A stretch of 64,000 bases of DNA from JAFAFN01 sp963707555 (GTDB lineage: Bacteria; Actinomycetota; Acidimicrobiia; Acidimicrobiales; Microtrichaceae). Position numbers and translations under genes: made by a program. Below the pieces are notes generated by a model. That model saw only the letters and a list, made by a program, of their open reading frames with translations, was not told the origin of the DNA and did not search any database. How positions within the stretch are numbered: the stretch's first letter is position 1; every line of letters starts with the position of its first letter. Positions 51,118 to 58,695 of this stretch are shown one piece after another. The stretch is from positions 124,001 through 188,000 of the forward strand of contig CAVPQM010000004.1 of NCBI GenBank assembly GCA_963707555.1, read 5' to 3'.

Positions 51118-52029
51118 TCACTCCAACGGCTGGAGCGGCATCGCGTCGGGGCGGCGACCGAGGGTGACTCCCACGCTCGCCGCGCTGACCAGCGCCAGCG
51201 CGGTCAACTCACGCGTGCCGAGGTGCTGGCCGAGCAGCAACCACCCGGCGGCAGCCGCGGCTGCCGGTTCCAGGCTCATGAGGATGCCGAACACCCGGGT
51301 CGGGATGCTCCGCAACGCCTCGAGCTCGAGGCCGTAGGGGATGACGCTCGACAGCAACGCCACCGCGGTGGCCGGTACCAGCAGCATCGGGTCGTCGAGC
51401 ACCGCGCCCGCCTGCACCAGTCCGAAGGGTGCGACGAGCACGGCCGCGACCGAGAGCGACACGGCCAGGCCACCAGCCCCCGGGAGGACCTGACCCAACC
51501 GTGCGCTGCCGAGGATGTAACCGGCCCAGAACAGGCCCGCGAGTGCGGCGAGCAAAAGGCCCGACAGCGGGATGCCGCTGGTGGTGCTCAGCCCGAGCAG
51601 CGCCACTCCTAGCGCCGCGAGCAGCGCCCACACCAGGTCGACGAGACGGCGGGTCTGCACCAGTGAGAGCAGCAACGGGCCCAGGAACTCGACGGTGACC
51701 GCGACGCCGAGCGGCACCGTCCGCAACGACAGGTAGAACACGAGGTTCATGCCGGCCATCGTGGCGCCGAGCACCGCCGCGGCGGTCCACGCGCGCCGGT
51801 CCCAGGTGCGCAGATCGGGCCGGACGACCACCGCGAGCACGACCGCCGCGATCGCCACGCGGAGGAAGGTGGTGCCCGTCGCCCCGATATCGTCGAAGAG
51901 CGTGCGGCCGATCGCGGCGCCGACCTGGACCGAGAGGATCGCGCCGAGGACCATCAGCTGTGGCGGCACCCGGGATGCCGCCGCAGCGGTGGCGGATCGG
52001 TCGGTGGCGGTGCGGTCGGATCGGCTCAT
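51118..52029 (-). CDS. EamA-family (RhtA-like) metabolite exporter
   Basis: A protein of 303 residues with about ten hydrophobic segments in two five-helix EamA repeats: QLMVLGAILSVQVGAAIGRT, LRVAIAAVVLAVVVRPDLRT, GATMAGMNLVFYLSLRTVPL, GVAVTVEFLGPLLLSLVQTR and VALLSSVIPYGLELEALRSI, PTRVFGILMSLEPAAAAAAG. The second-half motif IPYGLELEAL...V.GILMSLEPA is that of the threonine/homoserine exporter RhtA group. It exports amino acids or related small molecules. Start ATG 52029. Confidence 0.9.
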   Translation of the reverse strand: MSRSDRTATDRSATAAAASRVPPQLMVLGAILSVQVGAAIGRTLFDDIGATGTTFLRVAIAAVVLAVVVRPDLRTWDRRAWTAAAVLGATMAGMNLVFYLSLRTVPLGVAVTVEFLGPLLLSLVQTRRLVDLVWALLAALGVALLGLSTTSGIPLSGLLLAALAGLFWAGYILGSARLGQVLPGAGGLAVSLSVAAVLVAPFGLVQAGAVLDDPMLLVPATAVALLSSVIPYGLELEALRSIPTRVFGILMSLEPAAAAAAGWLLLGQHLGTRELTALALVSAASVGVTLGRRPDAMPLQPLE

Positions 52030-52087
52030 GGGACCGGACGAGCCTACGACCGCCGTCGAGGTGACCGCTTGTCGGCGCTGCGCCCGG

Positions 52088-53356
52088 TCAGGTGCCGGTC
52101 AGCTGGCGTCGACGTTCCAGGAACGCCCGCTCGGTGGGATTGCCGCTCGCTTCGATGGCGCGGTCGTAGGCGGCGATCGCGTCGGCGGTCCGGCCGGTGC
52201 GGCGCAGCAGGTCGGCGCGGGCCGCGAGGTACGGCTGGTAGTCGAGCGGAGCGTCATCGCCCAGCTCGTCGAGCGCGGCGAGCCCCACCTCCGCGCCTCG
52301 CCACTCGCCGAGCGCGACGGCCCGGTTGATCGCCACGACCGGGTTCGGGCGCAGCGCGTAGAGCTGCTCGTAGAGCGCGACGATCTGGGACCAGTCGGTC
52401 GCCGCTGCGGTCGGGGCGTCGGCGTGCACCGCTGCGATGGCCGCCTGGATCTGGAACGGCCCCGGCTGGCTGCGTCGCAGGCAGGCACGCACCAGGTCGT
52501 GGCCCTCGGCGATCAGCTGCGCGTCCCAGCGGGTCCGGTCCTGCTCGGCGAGGCCGACCATCGAACCGTCGGCGTCGAGACGGGCCCCACGGCGCGACTC
52601 GGTCAGGACCAGCAGTGCCAGGAGCCCCACCGCCTCGGGCTCGTCGGGCATCAGCTCGACGAGCACACGAGCGAGGCGGAGCGCTTCGAGGCACAGCTCG
52701 GCGCGGGTCAGCTCGTCGCCCGAGGTGGCGGTGTGGCCCTCGGTGTAGATCAGCGAGATCGCAGCCAGCACCGCGGGAACCCGGTCGGGCAGCTCCGCGG
52801 CTCGTGGGATGCGGTAGCCCGCATGGTTGTCGCGCAGCTTTCGCTTCGCCCGGACGATCCGCTGGGCCATCGTCGACTCGGGGACCAGGAACGCACGGGC
52901 GATCTCGGGTGTCTCGAGCCCGCCGAGCAGCCGCAGCGTGAGCGCGACCCTCGCGTCGGCGTGCAACGCGGGGTGGCAGCACAGGAACATGAGTCGCAGC
53001 TGGTCGTCCGCGACCACCTCGACGAGCTCGTCGAGGTCGGGGAAGGGGAGTTCGTCGTCCATCTCGTCACCGTCGCCGTGCAGTCGCTGTGCCGCCCGGT
53101 GCTTGTCGTCGCGGCGGGCCTCTCTGCGGAGGCGGTCGATCGCCCGGTTGCGGGCGGTCGTCGTGATCCACCCTCCGGGGTTCGGCGGAACGCCGTCGAC
53201 GGCCCAGCGCTCGGCAGCGATCGTGAAGGCCTCGGCCACCGCGTCCTCGGCGAGATCGACGTCGCCGAGCACGCGGATGAGCGTCGCCGTGCAACGACCG
53301 ACCTCACGGCGGTACACCGCCGTGAGGTCGACCCGTGCATCGATCGGGCTCGTCAC
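52088..53356 (-). CDS. ECF42-type sigma factor with DUF6596/TPR extension
   Basis: A protein of 422 residues. Region 2 is VDLAEDAVAEAFTIAAERWA and GVPPNPGGWITTTARNRAID, region 4 is LRLLGGLETPEIARAFLVPE plus MAQRIVRAKRKLRDN. The C-terminal 220 residues are the DUF6596/TPR-like extension (AVLAAISLIYTEGHTATSGD, YEQLYALRPNPVVAINRAVA and DYQPYLAARADLLRRTGRTA). This long form with a neighbouring DGPF gene defines ECF42, which has no anti-sigma factor. The GTG start at 53356 overlaps the DGPF stop as GTGA. Confidence 0.95.
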   Translation of the reverse strand: MTSPIDARVDLTAVYRREVGRCTATLIRVLGDVDLAEDAVAEAFTIAAERWAVDGVPPNPGGWITTTARNRAIDRLRREARRDDKHRAAQRLHGDGDEMDDELPFPDLDELVEVVADDQLRLMFLCCHPALHADARVALTLRLLGGLETPEIARAFLVPESTMAQRIVRAKRKLRDNHAGYRIPRAAELPDRVPAVLAAISLIYTEGHTATSGDELTRAELCLEALRLARVLVELMPDEPEAVGLLALLVLTESRRGARLDADGSMVGLAEQDRTRWDAQLIAEGHDLVRACLRRSQPGPFQIQAAIAAVHADAPTAAATDWSQIVALYEQLYALRPNPVVAINRAVALGEWRGAEVGLAALDELGDDAPLDYQPYLAARADLLRRTGRTADAIAAYDRAIEASGNPTERAFLERRRQLTGT

Positions 53357-53721
53357 GCGTCGGGGGCGTCGTCCTCGCCCTGGAACGGGCGGACCTCGAC
53401 GGGGCCCTCGCACGCCGCTGCGCCCTTGCGCGCCCAGTCGAGCGCCGTGTCGAAGTCGGGCACGTCGATGATCCAGAATCCGCCCATGATCTCCTTCGAT
53501 TCCGCGTAGGGGCCGTCGGTCATCGAGACGTCGCCGTCGGTCACCGTGACGACCGTCGCCGAGGAGGCGGGCATGAGGCCGTTGGCGAAGACCCAGCTGC
53601 CGCTCGCCGTGAGCTCCTCGTTGAACGCACCGACCTGCTGGCCGATCCGCTGCATCTCTTCACCGCTGAAGTCGACCTCGTAGTCCTCGTCGTGCCAGAC
53701 CGAGAGCAGGTACTGCGCCAT
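53353..53721 (-). CDS. YCII/DGPF family protein (ECF42 partner)
   Basis: A protein of 122 residues: MAQYLLSVWHDEDYEVDFSG, LTASGSWVFANGLMPASSAT, VSMTDGPYAESKEIMGGFWI and IDVPDFDTALDWARKGAAAC. TDGPYAE is the DGPF signature and the histidine of SVWHDED is conserved. These proteins are the regulated targets or partners of ECF42 sigma factors. Start ATG 53721 after a GGAGGACAC site. Confidence 0.93.
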   Translation of the reverse strand: MAQYLLSVWHDEDYEVDFSGEEMQRIGQQVGAFNEELTASGSWVFANGLMPASSATVVTVTDGDVSMTDGPYAESKEIMGGFWIIDVPDFDTALDWARKGAAACEGPVEVRPFQGEDDAPDA

Positions 53722-53821
53722 GATGTGTCCTCCTGGGAGCGGGGTTGATGTCTGTCGGGAGCGTCCCGACACCATGACCACGAACGGGCCGGGCCGGATC
53801 GACACACGTTTCCAGAATTTC

Positions 53822-53977
53822 TCCGCCCATTGCTCCGGAGGTGGTCGCCGCCGGGCTCCGCGACGGCCAACCAGCGCATGACGCCCAGGTCGATGTCGGC
53901 GGAGCACTCGAGGCCGAGGGTCTCGACGTAGAAGTCCTTGGCCTGGTGACGAAGAGCTGCATGCACACGTCGGTCAC
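53822..53977 (-). pseudogene. N-terminal fragment of a VOC family protein
   Basis: The segment reads VTDVCMQLFVT, then after a one-base slip QAKDFYVETLGLECSADIDL and GVMRWLAVAEPGG, the first quarter of a VOC/glyoxalase protein. Homology stops near 53822, before the DGPF leader. The remaining three quarters are absent. VOC genes commonly accompany DGPF/ECF42 loci, so this is probably a partly deleted neighbour. Confidence 0.65.
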
Positions 53978-54021
53978 GGTGCGCTCGGTCGTCCGCAGCA
54001 GGTACATGGTCCGCCCGACGC

Positions 54022-54570
54022 TCATCGGCCGGGTCCCGGATCGCTCATCGCGTCGAGGATGCGGTGGACGGTCCGCCAGGTGCGCATGGTGATCTCACGC
54101 CCGCAGACCCGTTCGAGCTCGCGCATCAGCGCGGGGGTGGTGCCCGTGGTGGTGTCGATCACGGTGAACACCGCCTGGTTCCGCACGGCGACCACGCGGG
54201 CACCGGGTTCGTCGCGCAGGCGGATCGACGCCGCGGGCCGGGCCCGTTTGAGGAACGTCACGTTGCAGCGCTGGGTCGGTCCGTCGTCGTAGTCGTCGAA
54301 CACGTCGAGCCCAGCGAGCAGGGCCATCTGGCGACCGCTGCGGACGATGGTCGAGCACGGTGCGCCGAGGTGCTCCTCGAGGGCCTCCTCGATCCGGCGC
54401 TCGAGGGTGCCCCGGTCGCTCTCGGCGCTGTCGAAGAGCACATTGCCGCTCGAGATCACGGTGCGCACCTGCTCCAGTCCGACCTGCTCGAACACACCGC
54501 GGAGCGCCGCGTTGCGCATCTTGGGATTCGCGGGGGCGATGCCTCGCAGCAGCGCGACGTACGACGTCAT
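54022..54570 (-). CDS. DUF1697 family protein
   Basis: A protein of 182 residues: TSYVALLRGIAPANPKMRNA, ALRGVFEQVGLEQVRTVISS, GNVLFDSAESDRGTLERRIE and ITMRTWRTVHRILDAMSDPG. The N-terminal YVALLRGI.P.N.KM and TVISSGNVLF motifs are diagnostic for DUF1697. Function unknown. The ATG at 54570 gives the conserved beginning. Confidence 0.93.
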   Translation of the reverse strand: MTSYVALLRGIAPANPKMRNAALRGVFEQVGLEQVRTVISSGNVLFDSAESDRGTLERRIEEALEEHLGAPCSTIVRSGRQMALLAGLDVFDDYDDGPTQRCNVTFLKRARPAASIRLRDEPGARVVAVRNQAVFTVIDTTTGTTPALMRELERVCGREITMRTWRTVHRILDAMSDPGPGR

Positions 54571-54682
54571 CGTTCGTCACGTTAACGAGACGGGCAGAAC
54601 TACTGCTGGTGATCGGCCCCCGGGTGTCGTACCTTCCACCCACGATCCGGCGGACTGGGCCGCCCGGGCGAGGGAGGTACAC

Positions 54683-55063
54683 ATGGGGACCCGAAAGTTC
54701 ATGGCCGCGTCTGCGGTGGCGGTGCTGGGGATGATGGCAGCGGGCGCCTGCGCCCCGGATCCGGGGCCTGCACCGGCCCGCGACTCCTGGGATCAGCATC
54801 TGGGCTGCTACACCTTCAACGACACCGACGTCCGCTACTCCGGTCCGAAGGACACCCTGGCCAACGCCCGGTACCTCGAGTCGACCGACGGCAGCTGCAG
54901 CGGTGCACCGTGGGAGGGTCCGGCGGGGACCAACTCGCTCGTCGAGGCCGCCGACTTCGTCGAGGCCTACGAGAAGTGCAACGCGCTCGACACCACGATC
55001 GAGTACTTCCCCTACGAGGCGGACTTCTTCCCGGGCGAGAACGCCTGGTCCTGCATCGCCTGA
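54683..55063 (+). CDS. Small secreted lipoprotein
   Basis: A protein of 126 residues. Signal peptide MGTRKFMAASAVAVLGMMAA followed by the lipobox AAGAC (ACAPDPG). The mature part contains four cysteines (LGCYTFND, GSCSGAPW, EKCNALDT, WSCIA) likely to form two disulfides. No domain recognised. A strong GAGGGAGG ribosome site precedes ATG 54683. Confidence 0.75.
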   Translation: MGTRKFMAASAVAVLGMMAAGACAPDPGPAPARDSWDQHLGCYTFNDTDVRYSGPKDTLANARYLESTDGSCSGAPWEGPAGTNSLVEAADFVEAYEKCNALDTTIEYFPYEADFFPGENAWSCIA

Positions 55064-55079
55064 GGGTCGACGGGTCCGG

Positions 55080-56348
55080 TCACGTGCCGGTCATCACGAC
55101 CGGCACGTGACGGAAGCCTGCGTGCTTGTTCGAGCGGGTGCGCTCGACGGGACCGACGACCTCGATCGCTCCGACGCGGTCGAGCAGGCGTTCGAACATC
55201 AGACGGATCTCCAGCCGTGCCAGGTTCGCGCCCAGGCAGAAGTGCGTGCCGAGCCCGAAGCTGACGTGCGGGTTGGGTGATCTCCCGATGTCGAACACGA
55301 GCGGGTCCTCGAAGGCCCGCTCGTCGAAGTTCGCGGCCTGCCACCACAGCACGACCTTGTCGCCGGCGCGCATCGTGGTGCCGTGGCGTTCGATGTCCTC
55401 GGTCGCGGTCCGGCGGTTGTAGATCGTCGAGGACGCCCAGCGCAGCATCTCCTCGATCGCCCCGGGCAGGAGCGAGCGATCGTCGCGGAGCGCCGCCCAC
55501 TGCTCGGGCCGGTCGAGCAGCGCGAGCAGTCCTGCGGTGATCGTGTTGCGGGTCGTCTCGCTGCCGGCCGCCACGATCAGCGTGAAGAACATCTGCTGCT
55601 CGAGCTCCGACAGCGGACCGCCGGGCGCCGCCTCGGGCGGCAGGTCGGCGTTCGCGATCCTGGTCATGATGTCCTCCGCGGGGCACGCCCGCTTCTGTTC
55701 GATCAGATCGCTCGCGTACTCGAACATGGCGGCGCTGGCCTCGGCGGTACGTGCGGCCACCTGCTCGGGATCCGACTCCGTGCGGTCGAGCGTGGTGTTC
55801 GCCCAGTCCATGAAGAAGTGCCGGTCCTCCTGGGGGACCCCGAGCAGCGACGCGATGGCCTGGAGCGGGAGCTCCGCGGCCACGTCGACGACGAAGTCGC
55901 AGGTTCCCCTCTCGAGCGCGGCGTCGAGGATGTCGTCGCAGCGCGCGCCGAGGTCGCCCTCGATGGACCGCAGCGCCCGTGCGCTCACCGCCGGTGTCAC
56001 GAGCCGGCGGATGTGGTGGTGTCGCGGATCGTCCTGCATGTTGAGGAGCACGCCGGCGGCGAAGCCCGACGGAAGGTCCTCGATCAGGGTGCCGCCGTCG
56101 ACACGTCCGCCGCCGGTGTCGGACGAGAACGACTCGGCGCGCTGTGCCGCCCACTCGACGTCCGCCCGTCGCGTGAGGCTCCAGAAGCCCTCGCCGTCGG
56201 GAGTGTGCTCGGTCGGTGCGTTCCAGTGGACCGGCGCGTGGTCGCGCAGACGGCGATAGTCGTCGAGGGGCGGGCCCCCGGCGAACCGATCGAGGTCGGT
56301 CAGATCGATGTCGGGCAGATCGCGGTCGGCGGTCTCGCGGTCGGGCAT
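55080..56348 (-). CDS. Cytochrome P450
   Basis: A protein of 422 residues, intact. I-helix oxygen-binding motif AAGSETTRNTITAG, ExxR in GAIEEMLRWASSTIYNRRTA, and the haem-cysteine loop SPNPHVSFGLGTHFCLGANL. The meander and the DP..F.F.R region (FEDPLVFDIGRSPNPH) are in place. It is a soluble class I bacterial P450 of the CYP125/CYP142-like or CYP107-like type, needing a ferredoxin and reductase that are not in this window. Substrate unknown. ATG 56348. Confidence 0.95.
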   Translation of the reverse strand: MPDRETADRDLPDIDLTDLDRFAGGPPLDDYRRLRDHAPVHWNAPTEHTPDGEGFWSLTRRADVEWAAQRAESFSSDTGGGRVDGGTLIEDLPSGFAAGVLLNMQDDPRHHHIRRLVTPAVSARALRSIEGDLGARCDDILDAALERGTCDFVVDVAAELPLQAIASLLGVPQEDRHFFMDWANTTLDRTESDPEQVAARTAEASAAMFEYASDLIEQKRACPAEDIMTRIANADLPPEAAPGGPLSELEQQMFFTLIVAAGSETTRNTITAGLLALLDRPEQWAALRDDRSLLPGAIEEMLRWASSTIYNRRTATEDIERHGTTMRAGDKVVLWWQAANFDERAFEDPLVFDIGRSPNPHVSFGLGTHFCLGANLARLEIRLMFERLLDRVGAIEVVGPVERTRSNKHAGFRHVPVVMTGT

Positions 56349-56388
56349 CTCGTCACGCCACCTCTCAGGATCGGGTCCCCGACGCGGA

Positions 56389-56418
56389 CTCGCCCCACAC
56401 CGAGCGGTGCGGGGCGAG
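56389..56418 (-). terminator. Strong hairpin after the filamentous lipoprotein gene
   Basis: CTCGCCCC (56389-56396) pairs with GGGGCGAG (56411-56418), and CACC pairs with GGTG inside, giving a 12-pair stem with one A-C mismatch around a GAGC loop. It lies 24 bases beyond the stop of the gene at 56442. Confidence 0.75.
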
Positions 56419-56441
56419 CCGAGTGATGGATCCGAGTGGGA

Positions 56442-58463
56442 TCAGATGTGGACCGGGCAGCCGATCGCACCGGGGAGCACGGTCACCAGGATCAGCTTGG
56501 CGATCGGGCCGCCGCCGGTGATGTTCACCTTGTCGCAGCCCCCCGTCGGGCGCATGTAGAAGTCGCCCTCGAAGTAGGTCGGGATGCCGAGGATCGAGAA
56601 GTAGAAGCCGACCCGGGTCGCCTTCATGCCCTCGGTCTGCGACAGCTGGAGCCGAGCGGCGATGACGTCGATCGGGCCCAGGCGGAGGCGGGCTGCGCCG
56701 TGCAGCGTCCACGAGGGCCGGGTGAGCGACGAGGTCAGCGTGCCGTTGAGCTGCAGACCGAGCGGGAAGTTGATCAGCGAGATGCCGCCGGAGCCGCTGA
56801 TCGTGACCTGGTCGACCGTGGCGATGATCGAGCCGTTGAAGTTCGCGATGCCCCAGGTGTCGAGAGCGAGCGAGCCGCTGATGTCGCCGCGCAGGCTGAG
56901 CAGCGTGCCGTTCGGGCCGATGCTCGCAGTGATCGCTCCGTTCAGGTCGGCACGGGTGCCGACCTTGATGCCACCGGCGAACGAGATGTCGAGCGGGCTC
57001 CCGTAGGAGCTGCGCACCCGGAGCGTCGCACCGGTGAGGGAGACATCGCCCATGTTGACGTTGCCACTGACCGCGGCGTCGAGGGCGACCATCTCGGCAC
57101 GGCCGTCGGTGATGACGATGGCGCCCTCGATGTTGGCACCGAAGCCGGCGCCGACGAGCGAGGCGGACAGCTCGAGCGACGTCGTGATGCCGTTGGTCTC
57201 GACGACCGCGCTGCCCGATGCCTTCAGGCTGCCGAGCTGGAAGTTGCCCGTGATGACCGAGCGGAGCTGCCCACCGATGACCTCGGCGGACATCGTGCCG
57301 GCGACCGAGAGGCGCTGGCCGTCCTCGAGGACGCCGGAGATCTCGCCTGCACCCTCGAGGGTGAGGAACGGGATGTGCGCGGTGCGGCCGTCCCAGACGA
57401 GCGAGCCGTTGAAGCGGAGGGTGTTGGCCCCCTGCTCGACGTCGAGCACGCCGACGAACGTGGCGCGGTTGGTCCCCAGGGTGAGGGAGCCGTTGGCCTC
57501 GTGCACGACGAGGTCGCCGACGACGCCATGACCGGAGAACGATGCGACGGTCTCGCGTGCGTTGCCCTCGAGCTTGACGGTGCCGGTCAGGTCGACGCGC
57601 TTGCCGTCGGCCTGGGTGCCCACCAGGTGGGCGGACAGATCTGCGTTGGCCGACACGAGGGTGCCGGCGGAGTCGAAGTCGACGTCGACGCGGCCGTTGA
57701 CCGTGCTCGGCCCGACCTTGATGTCACCGGCGACGCTCGCCTGGACGCCGGTCGCCGGCGAGGCGGCCAGATCGATCGCAGCGCTGTTGACGGTGATGTC
57801 GCCGATCTTCGCGGCGGTCGCACGAGCGCTCAGCGTCAGCGACGGCACGCCGTTGCTCATCCTGAGCTGACCCGAGAACACCACGGGGGTGGAGACGATG
57901 CCGGGGATCGTCAGGCCGGACGAGGACAGGCCGATCGACCAGTTCTGCAGATCGCGCAGCGTGCCGACGAAGCCGATCGTCGAGGTGACGCCCGAGAGCG
58001 TGACGGCGACGTTGCCCCGGAGGGTGATGCCGTTGGCGTCGATGGTCGCGGACAGCGCGGTCAGCTGCAGGTTGTCGAGCACCGGAGCGCCGGCGGAGAT
58101 CTCGTCGCCGGTGATGGCTGCGATCGGCTCCGAAGAGGCGTTGCCCTGCTCGGAGGGGATCTCTTCGCCTTCGGCGACGACCGCGCCGTCGAGCTCGACC
58201 CGTGCGGCCGGGGCGGCGCAGTCCGACCCGATGACGGCCGCGTCGTCAGCGAGCGCGACGACGTCCTCCTTCACCACGACGGCGGTGTCGGACGTCGGCG
58301 GCGTCTCTTCCACGGCCTCCCAGAACTCGCAGAACTGCGCGCTCGGGTTGGGCCCGGACGGCGAGTCGGTCGGGGGCGTGCACCCGGCGACGACGGCGAG
58401 CATCGCCACCGCGAGCAAGGCGGCGCCGAAGGTGCGCGGCGCGCGCTTCAAGGATCTGGACAT
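56442..58463 (-). CDS. Large secreted lipoprotein of beta-repeat (AsmA/DUF-like) character
   Basis: A protein of 673 residues. Signal peptide RTFGAALLAVAMLAVVAGC with lipobox VAGC. From about residue 120 to the end it is a succession of short beta strands: LSATIDANGITLRGNVAVTL, GDITVNSAAIDLAASPATGV, VNGRVDVDFDSAGTLVSANA, NANLTGTVKLEGNA-like units, and FNGSIIATVDQVTISGSGGI. The pattern of alternating hydrophobic residues with Gly-rich turns every 18-25 residues resembles LPS/lipid-transport-like AsmA or TamB beta-grooves. I do not recognise a named family, and a beta-helix or a lipid-binding groove are both possible. Start at ATG 58463; the strong hairpin at 56389 terminates it. Confidence 0.7.
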   Translation of the reverse strand: MSRSLKRAPRTFGAALLAVAMLAVVAGCTPPTDSPSGPNPSAQFCEFWEAVEETPPTSDTAVVVKEDVVALADDAAVIGSDCAAPAARVELDGAVVAEGEEIPSEQGNASSEPIAAITGDEISAGAPVLDNLQLTALSATIDANGITLRGNVAVTLSGVTSTIGFVGTLRDLQNWSIGLSSSGLTIPGIVSTPVVFSGQLRMSNGVPSLTLSARATAAKIGDITVNSAAIDLAASPATGVQASVAGDIKVGPSTVNGRVDVDFDSAGTLVSANADLSAHLVGTQADGKRVDLTGTVKLEGNARETVASFSGHGVVGDLVVHEANGSLTLGTNRATFVGVLDVEQGANTLRFNGSLVWDGRTAHIPFLTLEGAGEISGVLEDGQRLSVAGTMSAEVIGGQLRSVITGNFQLGSLKASGSAVVETNGITTSLELSASLVGAGFGANIEGAIVITDGRAEMVALDAAVSGNVNMGDVSLTGATLRVRSSYGSPLDISFAGGIKVGTRADLNGAITASIGPNGTLLSLRGDISGSLALDTWGIANFNGSIIATVDQVTISGSGGISLINFPLGLQLNGTLTSSLTRPSWTLHGAARLRLGPIDVIAARLQLSQTEGMKATRVGFYFSILGIPTYFEGDFYMRPTGGCDKVNITGGGPIAKLILVTVLPGAIGCPVHI

Positions 58464-58695
58464 GACTTCCCCCCGAGGTCGGAACACAGCGGGGCGCACG
58501 CTATCACTGAACGTCAGTCAGTGCGATGGGCAATGTGGTCGGCCGGAGCGGGGCGAGGGCGCCCTCGGTGCGAGGAATTATCGCCGGCTCGTCAGGGGAC
58601 ATGTGCTCGTTGACTCGGTCGTTGACGATTGGTAAGCAGTCCCTGCTGACTGTCCCCTTTGGCCGGGGGTGGGCGAACCAAGTGGGGGAAGACTC

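Noticed and set aside
56436..58613. 725-codon plus-strand frame opposite the large lipoprotein
   Set aside because: Antisense of a gene with signal peptide and lipobox; its translation is Arg/Asp/Val-rich with no domain.
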